Origin: Providencia zhijiangensis | GTDB taxonomy: Bacteria; Pseudomonadota; Gammaproteobacteria; Enterobacterales; Enterobacteriaceae | Direction of reading: 5' to 3' | NCBI RefSeq assembly: GCF_030315915.2 | Contig: NZ_CP135990.1 | Span: forward strand, 1-64,000 | DNA: 64,000 nucleotides | Shown here: positions 1-13,091 of the stretch, one piece after another | How the letters are laid out: each line of letters begins with the position of its first letter | How positions within the stretch are numbered: the first letter of the stretch is position 1 | Position numbers and translations under genes: made by a program | Notes under the pieces: model-generated | Told to the model about the DNA's origin: nothing | Databases searched by the model: none | What the model saw: only the letters and a program-made list of their open reading frames with translations

Positions 1-1392
1 GTGTCACTTTCGCTTTGGCAGCAATGTCTTGCCCGATTGCAGGATGAACTACCTGCCACAGAATTCAGTATGTGGATACGCCCTCTTCAAGCTGAATTAA
101 ACGATAATACACTGGCCCTGTATGCCCCGAATCGTTTCGTCCTTGATTGGGTGAGAGATAAGTACATCAATAATATCAATGAATTATTGAATGACTTTTG
201 CGGTTCTGATGCCCCTGCTCTACACTTTGAAGTAGGCAACAAACCGATGACCATCGCGCCGGTGAGCCCTCAAGTACGCACTAATAATGAAATGCCTGCG
301 TTCGCCGCACCATCTGCACCAGTAAAACCAAGTTGGGATAACTCAACTAAAGTTCAACCAGACGTGTCATACCGTTCGAATGTGAACCCAAAACACACGT
401 TTGATAACTTCGTTGAAGGTAAATCAAACCAACTGGCTCGTGCGGCAGCGAGGCAAGTTGCTGAAAACCCTGGCGGCGCATATAACCCACTGTTCCTTTA
501 TGGTGGAACGGGTTTAGGTAAAACACACTTATTACACGCCGTGGGTAATAGCATTATGCAGCACAAGGCCAACGCCCGCGTGGTCTATATGCATTCTGAA
601 CGATTTGTACAAGATATGGTCAAAGCATTGCAGAATAACGCCATTGAAGAATTCAAACGTTATTACCGTTCTGTTGATGCCTTACTGATTGATGATATTC
701 AATTTTTTGCCAACAAAGAGCGTTCACAAGAAGAATTTTTCCATACATTCAACGCCCTGCTTGAAGGCAATCAACAAATTATTTTAACCTCCGACCGTTA
801 TCCAAAAGAGATCAACGGCGTGGAAGATAGATTAAAGTCCCGTTTCGGCTGGGGTTTGACCGTTGCGATTGAACCACCCGAGTTAGAAACCCGTGTGGCT
901 ATTTTGATGAAAAAAGCCGATGAGAACGAAATCCAACTGCCCGGTGAAGTGGCATTTTTCATCGCAAAACGCTTACGTTCTAATGTGCGTGAGTTAGAAG
1001 GTGCATTAAACCGCGTTATTGCTAACGCGAATTTTACCGGTCGCGCTATCACTATCGATTTTGTTCGAGAAGCGTTACGTGACCTATTAGCACTGCAAGA
1101 AAAGCTGGTAACTATTGATAATATTCAGAAAACTGTTGCTGAGTACTATAAAATCAAAGTCGCTGATTTACTTTCTAAACGTCGTTCTCGTTCTGTCGCT
1201 CGTCCGCGTCAGATGGCAATGGCACTGGCGAAAGAGCTGACAAACCATAGTTTACCTGAAATCGGGGATGCTTTTGGCGGTCGTGACCACACCACTGTGT
1301 TGCACGCTTGTCGTAAAATTGAACAATTACGAGAAGAAAGCCATGACATCAAAGAAGATTTTTCAAATCTAATCAGAACATTATCATCTTAA
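1..1392 (+). CDS. dnaA: Chromosomal replication initiator protein DnaA
   Basis: The 463-residue protein is full length for DnaA and starts with GTG at base 1, as the E. coli gene does, so its promoter lies outside the window. It is the ATP-dependent initiator that binds DnaA boxes and melts oriC. Visible parts are the N-terminal DnaB-interaction domain, a variable linker (about 80-130), the AAA+ core with Walker A GGTGLGKT (168-175) and Walker B LLIDDIQF, and the C-terminal box-binding domain with the signature [13 protein letters not shown] near residue 428. It heads the dnaA-dnaN-recF-gyrB operon. Its target, oriC, lies about 51 kb downstream in this window. Confidence 0.99.
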   Translation: MSLSLWQQCLARLQDELPATEFSMWIRPLQAELNDNTLALYAPNRFVLDWVRDKYINNINELLNDFCGSDAPALHFEVGNKPMTIAPVSPQVRTNNEMPAFAAPSAPVKPSWDNSTKVQPDVSYRSNVNPKHTFDNFVEGKSNQLARAAARQVAENPGGAYNPLFLYGGTGLGKTHLLHAVGNSIMQHKANARVVYMHSERFVQDMVKALQNNAIEEFKRYYRSVDALLIDDIQFFANKERSQEEFFHTFNALLEGNQQIILTSDRYPKEINGVEDRLKSRFGWGLTVAIEPPELETRVAILMKKADENEIQLPGEVAFFIAKRLRSNVRELEGALNRVIANANFTGRAITIDFVREALRDLLALQEKLVTIDNIQKTVAEYYKIKVADLLSKRRSRSVARPRQMAMALAKELTNHSLPEIGDAFGGRDHTTVLHACRKIEQLREESHDIKEDFSNLIRTLSS

Positions 1393-1397
1393 TTGCT

Positions 1398-2498
1398 ATG
1401 AAATTTATTATAGAACGCGAGCAGTTATTAAAACCGTTACAACAGGTTAGTGGCCCTTTAGGTGGACGTCCAACGTTGCCTATTTTAGGAAACCTTTTAC
1501 TTCACGTAAAAGAAGGTGCCCTGCAACTGACGGGAACCGACCTAGAAATGGAGATGATGGCCAATGTTCCGCTCACTCGTGAGCATGAAATTGGTGCCAC
1601 CACGGTGCCTGCGCGCAAGTTTTTTGATATTTGGCGTGGTTTACCGGAAGGTTCTGAAATCCAAGTCGAGCTTAATGATGACCGACTGCTTGTCCGCTCT
1701 GGGCGCAGCCGTTTCTCATTATCTACTTTACCTGCTGCTGACTTCCCGAACTTAGATGACTGGCAAAGCGAAGTCGAATTTTCTCTGCCTCAATCCATAC
1801 TGAAACGTTTAATTGAAGCGACCCAGTTTTCAATGGCACACCAAGACGTTCGTTATTACCTGAACGGCATGCTGTTTGAAACTGAAGGGCAAATGCTGAG
1901 AACTGTCTCCACAGATGGTCACCGCCTTGCAGTTTGCTCAATGGATATTGGTCAAGAATTGCCATCACATTCTGTGATCGTACCTCGCAAAGGTGTCATG
2001 GAATTGATGCGCCTACTCGATGGCGGCGACGCATTATTGCAGCTACAAATTGGTAGCAACAATATTCGCGCCCATGTTGGCGACTTTATCTTTACCTCTA
2101 AACTCGTTGACGGTCGTTTCCCTGACTACCGCCGCGTTCTGCCAAAGAATCCAGATAAAACCTTAGAAGCTCGCTGTGATTTGCTCAAACAAGCTTTCTC
2201 ACGCGCAGCAATTTTATCTAACGAAAAATTCCGTGGCGTACGCTTATTCTTCAGTGAAAACCAATTACGCATTACGGCGAATAACCCTGAGCAAGAAGAA
2301 GCGGAAGAAATTGTTGATGTTAATTACCAAGGTGGTGAGATGGAAATTGGCTTTAACGTCAGTTACATCCTCGACGTCTTGAACGCGCTGAAAAGCGAAA
2401 ATGTCACACTGTTTTTAACGGATGCCGTTTCTAGCGTACAAATTGAAGACTCAGCAAGCCGCTCTGCGGTATATGTTGTTATGCCAATGCGTTTGTAA
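1398..2498 (+). CDS. dnaN: DNA polymerase III beta sliding clamp
   Basis: The 366-residue protein has the normal length for the processivity clamp, a ring-shaped homodimer that tethers polymerase III to DNA. Family hallmarks are the opening MKFIIEREQLLKPLQQVSGPLGGRPTLPILGN pattern (only described here in part), the central TDGHRLAVC segment and the C-terminal VVMPMRL that forms the partner-binding pocket. The ATG lies 5 bases after the dnaA stop, so translation is probably coupled to dnaA. Nothing is unusual. Confidence 0.99.
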   Translation: MKFIIEREQLLKPLQQVSGPLGGRPTLPILGNLLLHVKEGALQLTGTDLEMEMMANVPLTREHEIGATTVPARKFFDIWRGLPEGSEIQVELNDDRLLVRSGRSRFSLSTLPAADFPNLDDWQSEVEFSLPQSILKRLIEATQFSMAHQDVRYYLNGMLFETEGQMLRTVSTDGHRLAVCSMDIGQELPSHSVIVPRKGVMELMRLLDGGDALLQLQIGSNNIRAHVGDFIFTSKLVDGRFPDYRRVLPKNPDKTLEARCDLLKQAFSRAAILSNEKFRGVRLFFSENQLRITANNPEQEEAEEIVDVNYQGGEMEIGFNVSYILDVLNALKSENVTLFLTDAVSSVQIEDSASRSAVYVVMPMRL

Positions 2499-2507
2499 TC
2501 AGTCCGT

Positions 2508-3602
2508 ATGATCCTTTCGCGTTTATTGATCCGCGATTTTCGTAACATAGAAGACGCCGATCTCTCCCTTGCAACTGGGTTCAATTTTTTAATTGGGCCT
2601 AATGGGAGTGGCAAAACCAGTGTACTGGAAGCAATTTATACACTTGGACATGGACGGGCCTTTCGCAGCATTCAGGCGAACAGAGTTATCCGTCATGACC
2701 AAGAACAATTTATTTTACATGGTAAACTAGGACACTCAGACACCGAACGTAAAACATTGTCGCTGGGTTTGAGTAAAAACCGCGAAGGCGACAGTAAAGT
2801 CCGAATTGATGGTACCGACGGGCATAAAATTGCAGAACTCGCAAAGTTATTGCCAATGCAGCTCATTACCCCTGAAGGGTTTACCTTGCTGAACGGCGGT
2901 CCAAAATATCGACGTGCGTTTATCGATTGGGGATGCTTTCATAATGAAGCCCTCTTTTTCTCGACGTGGTCGGACTTAAAACGTTTGTTAAAGCAGCGAA
3001 ATGCGGCTTTACGACAAGTGACTCGTTATGAGCAAATTCGCCATTGGGATCAGCAACTCGCTCCAATTTCCGAACAAATTAGCCAGTGGCGCGGCGAGTA
3101 TATTGCAGGTATCGCAGAAAATATTGAGCAAACCTGCAAACAATTTTTACCCGAATTTTCACTTTCAGTCTCTTTCCAACGTGGTTGGGACAAAGAAATT
3201 GATTATTCAGAACAGTTAGAGCGGCAGTTTGAGCGCGATAGAGCGCTAACCTACACCGCATCGGGGCCACATAAAGCTGACCTGCGAATTCGAGCCAACG
3301 GCATTCCCGTTGAAGATATGCTCTCTCGCGGCCAACTGAAATTATTAATGTGTGCACTCAGGTTAGCGCAGGGTGAATATTTCACCCAACAGAGCGGGCA
3401 ACAATGCCTGTATCTACTGGATGATTTTGCTTCAGAACTTGATTCTGGTCGCCGGCAATTATTAGCGGCTCGACTCAAAGCTACGCAAGCACAAGTGTTT
3501 GTAAGTGCTATTACACCGGCGCAAGTCAATGATATGATTGATGCCAACAGTAAGATGTTTAGTGTAGAGCAAGGCAAAATAGAAGTTCAACCTCAGGAAT
3601 AG
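2508..3602 (+). CDS. recF: DNA replication and repair protein RecF
   Basis: This 364-residue SMC-like ATPase loads RecA at single-strand gaps together with RecO and RecR. The Walker A motif GPNGSGKTS lies near residues 30-38, the signature motif LSRGQLKLL is in the C-terminal third, and the Walker B/D-loop reads [12 protein letters not shown]. It is a few residues longer than E. coli RecF at the C-terminus. It starts 9 bases after dnaN, and its Shine-Dalgarno is weak, which fits coupled translation in the dnaA operon. Confidence 0.98.
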   Translation: MILSRLLIRDFRNIEDADLSLATGFNFLIGPNGSGKTSVLEAIYTLGHGRAFRSIQANRVIRHDQEQFILHGKLGHSDTERKTLSLGLSKNREGDSKVRIDGTDGHKIAELAKLLPMQLITPEGFTLLNGGPKYRRAFIDWGCFHNEALFFSTWSDLKRLLKQRNAALRQVTRYEQIRHWDQQLAPISEQISQWRGEYIAGIAENIEQTCKQFLPEFSLSVSFQRGWDKEIDYSEQLERQFERDRALTYTASGPHKADLRIRANGIPVEDMLSRGQLKLLMCALRLAQGEYFTQQSGQQCLYLLDDFASELDSGRRQLLAARLKATQAQVFVSAITPAQVNDMIDANSKMFSVEQGKIEVQPQE

Positions 3603-6035
<2,433 letters not shown>

Positions 6036-6060
6036 TCGATTTTCCAGCCAAGTCATTGAA

Positions 6061-6093
6061 TAACCCTATACTCCGGTATAGGGTTATTTTTTT
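6061..6093 (+). terminator. Rho-independent terminator after gyrB
   Basis: An 11-bp perfect stem (6061-6071 with 6076-6086) closes a TCCG tetraloop and is followed by seven T. It lies 26 bases after the gyrB stop and ends the dnaA operon. Confidence 0.95.
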
Positions 6094-6288
6094 ATTTAAT
6101 TTTAATCTTAAGTATCTATTTATTATTAATTCCAATTTAAATTTAATTAAATAACTAAATGAATTTAATTAATAGAATGAAGAATAAAAATAAAGTTTGT
6201 CTCATTTTATTTTCTATTTATAGAAAATAAAAAATAGCGCATTAAGATGAAATAGATTTTATCCTCTCTAAAAATCTATAGGTCTATA

Positions 6289-9276
6289 ATGAATAAAATA
6301 ACTCCCGCGGTATCGCTCGGTCTATTTGCTCTATTTAACACCCAAATTACCTTTGCAAACTCAGATTATATTGATGCCAGTGAACTCATCATTAATCAGC
6401 GAAATCAGCGACTTGACGAACTAAGGAATCAGGTAATACCACCATACCCAGCCCCGCAATCTCAAGCAGCGCAATGGGATAAAAACGTTAGCCAGCAGGC
6501 AACTCAATTAACAGGAAAACGTAAAAAGAACGCAGAAAAAGACAAAAAAAGTACGCCAGAATATCTTTTTAATATTTACCGAGAATACGTATTTAATCAA
6601 AAAGGATTTAATTATAATGATTTTAAAGAAATTAAAGCCTATAAACGTTTAGATAATTTATTCCATTTAGCCACCTTTGCAAATGACCCAATTCAAAATC
6701 GAACTCGCTCAATGGATTTTATTCTCAAAGACTATTATTTACGTGGTCGCCCAAATCAAGTACTCGATGATAAAGGTGAATATCTCCCAAACTATGTCGA
6801 TATTACAGGCTCCTCTTACCCAAGCGGACACACTTGGAATGGATTCAAACAAGCCGCTATCTTTGCCACGATTTATCCAGAAAAAGGCGCTCAATTCTTT
6901 GATAGAGCCATAGGCTATGGAGAAAGCCGCGTGATTGTCGGCGCACATTTCCCAACTGACACCATTGCCTCACGGGCAGCCAATTATTATCTTCTCGCCC
7001 ATTTACTAAAAGAGGATAAAACCGCCAATATACTGATTAGCCAAGCCAAAGAAGTACGCCAAGAGCTAAACAATCAATGCACCATCAGTGATAAGAAATG
7101 TAAACCGCCAATAGGCTCTCTCCCCTCTTTTAATGAAAACCTAGGCTATTACGCTAAGCAAAGTGAACAGCCTTCTCCAGCACTTAGCGTTGACCAAATT
7201 CCCGCTGATGCTGCGTATTTGCTACGCTCTCGCTTTGCCTATCTTAACAAATCACAGTGGCAGCAGATTATTGCAGGCACCGCTTATCCTACAAACTCTT
7301 TAGCAGGCTGGGGCGTTAAGCCGGATCAACCGGAAAGCTATTGGGGACTGATTAACTTATCCAAAGCTTACAAAGGGCCTACGCATTTCGCTGAAGATTG
7401 GGTCGTCAATCAACGGGTAACTCAAAACGACGTAGCAAACGTCGGCATTACTGATATTTGGAGCAATGACATCGATGGCAAAGGGCGATTAATCAAACAA
7501 GGGGATGGCTCATTAACCTTAGCTGGAATTAACCGTTTTGCAGGGCTTGAAATACAGCAAGGTCGTGTGGTTTTAACGCAAGAAAACCACTTAACAGGCC
7601 CCGTCAATGTCAATGGTGGAAAGCTTGAGGTCAAACACATCCTACATGCGCCAGTTGACGTCACCAATGGCACATTACAGCTCAGTCACAGCATCAAAAA
7701 TACGGTGACATTAAACCAAGGAGCCCGATTTATAGCTTCTGGCACGGTTGATGACTTAGTGGTTAACAGCGGCGCTATCTTAGCCCCTGGAGATAATACT
7801 AGAGACCCGACAAGGCATATCAGGGTGAATAACACCGCCATATTCCAGCCCGGCAGTGAATTCCATGTGAGTACTCAAAAAGATGTAATACAGGAATTTG
7901 ACGCCCTACATGCTGGCGGTACAGTGACCATCAACGGGGGCAAGGTCAACGTGTTCTTCGCTGAAGAATCAGAACCATTCAATGAACGGATACCTAGTCA
8001 AGATGAAATTCAGGGTCGATTCCGCACTCAATATGAAATTATTCGCGCCCCCAATATTCAAGGGAAATTTGACAGTATCGAACCTAACTATCTATTTATT
8101 GGTACTACATTAAATTATGGTGCAGATCCTCGTTCACCCACGATGCAACGTGTCACACTCAACGTCGGTCGTAGTGGCCTGACTTTTGATGCCTTTGCAA
8201 AGACGCCAAACCAAACCGCCATTGCTCACGCCCTTGAAGATCTCCCATTGAATAACACCCTGTATAAACGTTTAATCCTCAGCCAAACCACCGCAGGGGT
8301 TAACGATCTTCTTCGAACCTTATCCCCACAAATTCATATTGATACCCTTGCTAGCCAGTTAAATAACCATCGCCAATATCACGGTACGCTGCTGCAACAA
8401 ACACGCGCATCAGAAAATATCGTCAAAGAGCGTGGCGATAACCGCGGTAACGTCTGGGTAAACGTGCCTTATCATTGGGATAGAACCCAAAGCGACGGCA
8501 ACGCATCCGGCTTTACCAATAGCAATTATGGGGTGTTCTTAGGAGCAGATAAGCATTTCTTTAATGATGACTTTATCTTTGGAATGAGCACTGGTTTTAC
8601 CAAAAATTCCGTCTCAGGGGGCGTCGGTCATGGCCATAGTAACAACTATTATTTAGCCGCTTACGGTTCCCTGCAATTGGCACCAATCACCTTACGCGCA
8701 GGACTTGGGCACACATGGCACACCATCAAAACGGATAGAACAGTCACCTCATCCATCTATTCCGATCACAATACCGCTGATTATAAAGGCAAAACCAACC
8801 ACCTGTTTATAGAGGCAGCTTATCCGTGGAAATCGGCATTCATCAATGCCGAGCCGTTTGCCAACTTTGCCTTTACCAATGCAGAAAGCCATGGATTTAG
8901 AGAAAAAGGAGAAAAAGCCTCGTTCGTTACAGGTCGCCAATCCCTTGATGCCACCACCACAACGCTGGGATTACGTTTAGATAACCAGTGGAAAGTGGGT
9001 AAATCATCCTCAATCGATGTACATGGGGAACTCGGCTGGCAACATCAATATGACAAGCGGGAGCGTGAAATGGCATTTAGATTCGCCCAGCGCGACCTAC
9101 TTGCGTCACCGCTTAACTATCATGGTGTGAATGCACCGCAAGATGGGATGGCACTCAAGCTAGGATCGAATATTCAGATTACCGACAATACCAAGCTATC
9201 CGTGGATTACAGCCAATTTACGGCCAAGGGATATTTAGAAAATAATCTTGATGCCAAATTGTTAGTATCGTTTTAA
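6289..9276 (+). CDS. PAP2-type acid phosphatase fused to an autotransporter beta-barrel
   Basis: This 995-residue protein has a signal peptide at about 1-23 (cleavage near TFA-NSD). Residues about 85-250 carry the whole phosphatase signature of the PAP2/class A acid phosphatase family: KDYYLRGRP (K147, R154, P155), PSGH (H181) and SRVIVGAHFPTD (R214, H220, D224). A glycine/asparagine-rich beta-helix-like segment follows (about 395-700), then a C-terminal barrel (about 715-995) ending in LVSF, as in type V secretion. The inferred role is a phosphomonoesterase secreted through, and displayed on, the outer membrane; the substrate is unknown. It stands alone between the gyrB terminator and convergent asd, with A/T-rich DNA upstream. 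Confidence 0.9.
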   Translation: MNKITPAVSLGLFALFNTQITFANSDYIDASELIINQRNQRLDELRNQVIPPYPAPQSQAAQWDKNVSQQATQLTGKRKKNAEKDKKSTPEYLFNIYREYVFNQKGFNYNDFKEIKAYKRLDNLFHLATFANDPIQNRTRSMDFILKDYYLRGRPNQVLDDKGEYLPNYVDITGSSYPSGHTWNGFKQAAIFATIYPEKGAQFFDRAIGYGESRVIVGAHFPTDTIASRAANYYLLAHLLKEDKTANILISQAKEVRQELNNQCTISDKKCKPPIGSLPSFNENLGYYAKQSEQPSPALSVDQIPADAAYLLRSRFAYLNKSQWQQIIAGTAYPTNSLAGWGVKPDQPESYWGLINLSKAYKGPTHFAEDWVVNQRVTQNDVANVGITDIWSNDIDGKGRLIKQGDGSLTLAGINRFAGLEIQQGRVVLTQENHLTGPVNVNGGKLEVKHILHAPVDVTNGTLQLSHSIKNTVTLNQGARFIASGTVDDLVVNSGAILAPGDNTRDPTRHIRVNNTAIFQPGSEFHVSTQKDVIQEFDALHAGGTVTINGGKVNVFFAEESEPFNERIPSQDEIQGRFRTQYEIIRAPNIQGKFDSIEPNYLFIGTTLNYGADPRSPTMQRVTLNVGRSGLTFDAFAKTPNQTAIAHALEDLPLNNTLYKRLILSQTTAGVNDLLRTLSPQIHIDTLASQLNNHRQYHGTLLQQTRASENIVKERGDNRGNVWVNVPYHWDRTQSDGNASGFTNSNYGVFLGADKHFFNDDFIFGMSTGFTKNSVSGGVGHGHSNNYYLAAYGSLQLAPITLRAGLGHTWHTIKTDRTVTSSIYSDHNTADYKGKTNHLFIEAAYPWKSAFINAEPFANFAFTNAESHGFREKGEKASFVTGRQSLDATTTTLGLRLDNQWKVGKSSSIDVHGELGWQHQYDKREREMAFRFAQRDLLASPLNYHGVNAPQDGMALKLGSNIQITDNTKLSVDYSQFTAKGYLENNLDAKLLVSF

Positions 9277-9346
9277 TTCGTTAGTCTCGTTGTAATTCAT
9301 CAACACCATAATTATCAACACAGTAAGCATCAATACAATAAAGCAA

Positions 9347-9382
9347 AATGGCACCGGAGCGTTTAATCACTCCGGTGCCATT
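9347..9382 (-). terminator. Terminator of asd
   Basis: A 13-bp perfect stem (9347-9359 with 9370-9382) around a 10-base loop is followed on the minus strand by TTTTGCTTT. It sits between convergent asd and the phosphatase-autotransporter gene and could serve both. Confidence 0.85.
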
Positions 9383-9410
9383 CCTATTTAGATTCGTTAA
9401 GAAAAGCGAA

Positions 9411-10517
9411 CTACAGCAGAATTCTCAACATGCGGCGCAGAGGCTCCGCAGCACCCCATAGCAACTGGTCACCCACAGTAAATGCGGACAGATACTCAGG
9501 GCCCATATTCAATTTACGCAGACGCCCTACTGGCGTGCTCAGAGTGCCTGTCACTGCCGCAGGAGTCAATTCACGCATCGTGATTTCACGATCATTTGGC
9601 ACCACTTTCACCCACTCATTATGGGAAGCCAGCAGTTGCTCCACTTCATTCAGTGGCACATCTTTTTTCAGTTTCAGCGTGAACGCTTGGCTATGGCAGC
9701 GTAATGCGCCCACACGAACACATAAGCCATCAACCGGAATAATATTGCTGCCGGTTGCCAGAATTTTGTTGGTTTCCGCCTGCCCTTTCCACTCTTCGCG
9801 GCTTTGGCCATTTTCTAACGCTTTATCAATCCACGGGATCAAACTACCCGCTAATGGAACGCCAAACGCGTCCGTTGGCATGGAACCACTGCGCGTAAAG
9901 TCAGTCACTTTTTTCTCGATTTCTAAGATAGCCGATGCCGGATTTTGCAGCTCTTTCGCCACTTGCGCATGTAAAGAACCCATTTGTGACAGCAGTTCAC
10001 GCATATTACGCGCACCCGCACCGGATGCCGCTTGATACGTTGCGACGGAAGCCCACTCAACCAAGTTATTTGCAAACAGGCCGCCCAGTGACATCAGCAT
10101 TAAACTCACCGTACAGTTACCGCCGACGAAGGTCTTAATGCCTTTATTTAAGCCGTCTTGGATATACTGGTGGTTCACTGGATCTAAAATAATAATCGCA
10201 TCGTCTTTCATACGCAGTGCAGACGCGGCATCAATCCAGTAGCCTTTCCAGCCTGCTTCACGTAATTTTGGATACACTTCATTAGTATAATCGCCACCTT
10301 GGCAGCTAATAATAATATCCAGTGCGCTCAGTGCATCGATATCAAATGCATCTTGCAACGTGCTGCGATGACCACCAAAAACAGGCGCTTCAGCCCCGTG
10401 TTGGGAGGTGGTAAAAAAGACCGGGTGAATAACGTTAAAATCCCCTTCTTCTACCATTCTTTGCATCAATACGGAACCGACCATTCCACGCCAGCCAATA
10501 AACCCTACATTTTTCAT
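9411..10517 (-). CDS. asd: Aspartate-semialdehyde dehydrogenase
   Basis: The 368-residue enzyme reduces aspartyl phosphate to aspartate semialdehyde with NADPH, the branch point to lysine/diaminopimelate, threonine and methionine. The N-terminal NADP-binding [13 protein letters not shown] and the catalytic-cysteine motif [13 protein letters not shown] (cysteine near residue 136) are both present. An in-frame GTG lies three codons upstream, but the ATG at 10517 gives the E. coli-like start MKNVGFIGW and is preceded by AGGGTGAAGAG. It is monocistronic and divergent from mdtL. Confidence 0.97.
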   Translation of the reverse strand: MKNVGFIGWRGMVGSVLMQRMVEEGDFNVIHPVFFTTSQHGAEAPVFGGHRSTLQDAFDIDALSALDIIISCQGGDYTNEVYPKLREAGWKGYWIDAASALRMKDDAIIILDPVNHQYIQDGLNKGIKTFVGGNCTVSLMLMSLGGLFANNLVEWASVATYQAASGAGARNMRELLSQMGSLHAQVAKELQNPASAILEIEKKVTDFTRSGSMPTDAFGVPLAGSLIPWIDKALENGQSREEWKGQAETNKILATGSNIIPVDGLCVRVGALRCHSQAFTLKLKKDVPLNEVEQLLASHNEWVKVVPNDREITMRELTPAAVTGTLSTPVGRLRKLNMGPEYLSAFTVGDQLLWGAAEPLRRMLRILL

Positions 10518-10842
10518 TCTCTTCACCCTGTCTGTTTACATACATCACCCAAAAAATTTCTGCCTTCGACTTTCACTTTACCAATCGAAGCGGGAAATTT
10601 TTCGGAAAGATGAAATTCAGAAACCATCAATCAACCGTATTAAACGTGACAAAATATGAACCAGTGTGCAAGTGAATTTCATCACTAATAGCAAGAAGAT
10701 TAGTAATAACGCTAATAATTAGTAAAAACTTATTGATTGATAATTTCCATTTTGGAAAATACTATTTTCCAATTAATCCATACATTCCATCACTCAACCC
10801 AATTAAGATTAGCGGGTTAATCCTCACAAAGTAGCGTATCTC
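10518..10842. other. Intergenic region between divergent asd and mdtL
   Basis: The 325 bases carry the promoters of both genes. No small gene was found. The one clear element is the inverted repeat at 10752-10772, listed separately. Confidence 0.6.
10752..10772. promoter_or_regulatory. Perfect inverted repeat upstream of mdtL (candidate operator)
   Basis: Arms TTGGAAAATA and TATTTTCCAA flank a single central C, giving a fully symmetric 21-base site about 70 bases before the mdtL start. The size and A/T-rich character fit a dimeric regulator. The neighbouring LysR-type YidZ is one candidate, but nothing here proves it. Confidence 0.5.
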
Positions 10843-12027
10843 ATGACCAAATATGTCCTTTTTAGTTTCTGGATCGTCCTTATCTATCCTTTGGGCGTCG
10901 ACCTCCATTTAACCGGTATTCCTTATATTGCCGCCGATTTAAATGCCAATGAAAGCCAGCTCCATGTGGCATTTTCTATCTATTTAGCGGGTATGGCATC
11001 CACCATGTTAATTGCCGGATGGTGCGCCGATCATATTGGTCGAAAACCAGTCGTTTTAGTTGGTACGATGGTATTTGCCATCGCCTCTGTTATCGCCGGA
11101 AATGCCACATCCATCGATACCTTCTTAATAGCACGATTCTTCCAAGGGATTGGTGCAGGCTTTTGTTATGTCGTGACCTTCGCTATTTTGCGTGATGTAT
11201 TGACGCCGCAGCGACGCACCAAAGTGCTCGCCGCAATGAATGGCGTAACCTGTATTGCGCCCGTGTTAGCGCCTGTCATTGGATTTGCCATTTTACTGAT
11301 CTACCACTGGTCTGTGATGTTCTACTTTATGGCCGGTTATGCGGTGATCAGTATGCTATTTTGCTTAATCTCAATTAAAGAGACAAAGCCCTCTTCAGCA
11401 TCACCAACAGAGCAATCGAATACCCAACCAGCCACAGAAGAAAAGTTATTTAGCACCTTCTTTGTCACGCGCTTGATTATTTCCTGCTTCGGCATGGGTG
11501 TGATCCTGACTTACGTTAACGTCGCCCCAATTATCTTGATGGAAAACCTCGGTTTCACAACCGGTCAATACTCAACCGCCATGACCTTGTTGGCGATGGT
11601 GAGTATGGGAACCTCATTCTTGATGCCAAAACTGATTTCGACATTTAATAGCCGAACCTTACTGAATACCGCGTTAAGTCTATTTTTGGTCAGTGGCGTC
11701 CTGCTTTCTATCTATCTGCTGGCACTCCCACATTTGGCGCTGCTGTACATCGTTTTCGCCTTCTGCGGTGTTGGTTTCTCAATGCAGTTCGGCATCATCA
11801 TGAGCCAAGCGCTATCGCCATTTGCCAAAAAAGCGGGTATTGCCAGTTCTGTATTGGCCATCTCACAATTAAGCTGCGCCTCGGCGTATATTTGGGTGAT
11901 GGGTGTGATGGGCGTTCCATCAATCAGTATGTTGTTAATTATCTTGCTTGCGGCGGGAATGATTGGCATGGTGTTGCTAAGAGTGCCCACCACGCAAGTC
12001 AACCAACAGGTCGCTACATGTGAATAA
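10843..12027 (+). CDS. mdtL: MFS drug efflux transporter MdtL
   Basis: The 394-residue inner-membrane protein has twelve predicted membrane segments and belongs to the Bcr/CflA (DHA1) drug:proton antiporters. The motif A region reads GWCADHIGRKPVVL and motif C lies in GVTCIAPVLAPVIG. The N-terminal half (PLGVDLHLTGIPYIAADLNA, SIYLAGMASTMLIAG) closely follows E. coli MdtL, as does the neighbour yidZ. The physiological substrate is not known. The yidZ start overlaps its 3' end by 8 bases. In E. coli the pair follows tnaAB, which is absent here. Confidence 0.92.
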   Translation: MTKYVLFSFWIVLIYPLGVDLHLTGIPYIAADLNANESQLHVAFSIYLAGMASTMLIAGWCADHIGRKPVVLVGTMVFAIASVIAGNATSIDTFLIARFFQGIGAGFCYVVTFAILRDVLTPQRRTKVLAAMNGVTCIAPVLAPVIGFAILLIYHWSVMFYFMAGYAVISMLFCLISIKETKPSSASPTEQSNTQPATEEKLFSTFFVTRLIISCFGMGVILTYVNVAPIILMENLGFTTGQYSTAMTLLAMVSMGTSFLMPKLISTFNSRTLLNTALSLFLVSGVLLSIYLLALPHLALLYIVFAFCGVGFSMQFGIIMSQALSPFAKKAGIASSVLAISQLSCASAYIWVMGVMGVPSISMLLIILLAAGMIGMVLLRVPTTQVNQQVATCE

Positions 12028-12985
12028 GCAACTGCATCGATTAGACTTAAATTTACTGGTTATTCTGCAGTATTTGATGGAAGAACGCAGTGTTAGCCTT
12101 GCAGCTAAACGCTTGGCAATCACCCCATCTTCGGTCAGTAAATCCTTGGCAAAATTACGCCAATGGTTTGATGACCCCCTATTTATCCGCAGCCCGCAAG
12201 GGCTGCTTCCTACCCCACTCATGCTACGCATTGAAAAATCACTGCCTGAGTTTTTAAATCTCTCACACTATATTGCTGAAATTCGTGATACCGAGAAACC
12301 CAGCGGGATGACTTTCCGCTTAATGATGGAAGCCCCGTTAAACTTAATCATGCTTCACGATTTATCCCTGAATATCCTCAATCAATACCCAAAATCCGAG
12401 GTCATTGTACGAGATTGGGATTATAACTCGCTGGCCGCACTGATTGCGGGGGATGCAGATATCGGGTTAGTCGGTCGTGAAAGTTTTCATTTATCCAGAG
12501 AGTCGATAAGCCAACTCCCCGATATTCTAAATTTTGAAGTGTTATTCACCGATAAACCGCTGGCGTTTATCCGCAGTGACCACCCGATTTTGCAAGAAGA
12601 ATGGACACTAGCGAATTACTTAAAGTACCCGCATATCAGTACTGAATTTGGCAACCGTATTCCGTGGGCGCTCGATGATTTACTGGAAACCATGGGATTA
12701 CATCGCCAAATCCATTTATCCTTTTCGACCTTTGAACAATCCCTCTTAATGGCGTCTCGCCCCGACCATAACCTGCTCACAAGCTCCCCCGGCTATTGCC
12801 AACACTATGTTAATGATTTCAATCTTGATTTAGTCTGCCTTCCTCTTCCTGTTGATGACATTCTCTACCAGCAGCTCGAAATTCCTTTTTTAATGCTGTG
12901 GCACAAGCGCAATTCCTATAACTCAAAAACTCTGTGGCTCAGAGAACAGATCAAAAACAGTACGCTTGAATTTGTGAAACCCTGA
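12020..12985 (+). CDS. yidZ: LysR-family regulator YidZ
   Basis: The 321-residue protein has an N-terminal winged helix-turn-helix (RLDLNLLVILQYLMEERSVS, then ITPSSVSKSLAKLRQWFDDPLF) and a periplasmic-binding-like effector domain. The sequence WHKRNSYNSKTLWLREQIKN near the end matches E. coli YidZ, which has been linked to anaerobic nitric oxide protection. It starts with GTG at 12020, overlapping the mdtL stop, and AGG lies 9 bases upstream. Co-transcription with mdtL is likely. Confidence 0.92.
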   Translation: MNKQLHRLDLNLLVILQYLMEERSVSLAAKRLAITPSSVSKSLAKLRQWFDDPLFIRSPQGLLPTPLMLRIEKSLPEFLNLSHYIAEIRDTEKPSGMTFRLMMEAPLNLIMLHDLSLNILNQYPKSEVIVRDWDYNSLAALIAGDADIGLVGRESFHLSRESISQLPDILNFEVLFTDKPLAFIRSDHPILQEEWTLANYLKYPHISTEFGNRIPWALDDLLETMGLHRQIHLSFSTFEQSLLMASRPDHNLLTSSPGYCQHYVNDFNLDLVCLPLPVDDILYQQLEIPFLMLWHKRNSYNSKTLWLREQIKNSTLEFVKP

Positions 12986-13015
12986 CTTTGTGAAACTTTA
13001 AGTTTATAAAACCCT

Positions 13016-13054
13016 AAAAAAACGCCCTAGCAAGGAGTATGAATTACTAGGGCG
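13016..13054 (-). terminator. Terminator of rpmJ2
   Basis: An 8-bp stem CGCCCTAG/CTAGGGCG (13023-13030 with 13047-13054) is followed on the minus strand by seven T (13022-13016). It lies between convergent yidZ and the L36 gene. Confidence 0.85.
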
Positions 13055-13091
13055 AAAGCAAGGATGCGAAGAAACAGAGACTAACGGAATA

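Noticed and set aside
9430-10035. 201-codon open frame opposite asd
   Set aside because: It lies entirely within asd on the other strand, shows no recognisable family features and has serine/arginine-rich shadow composition.
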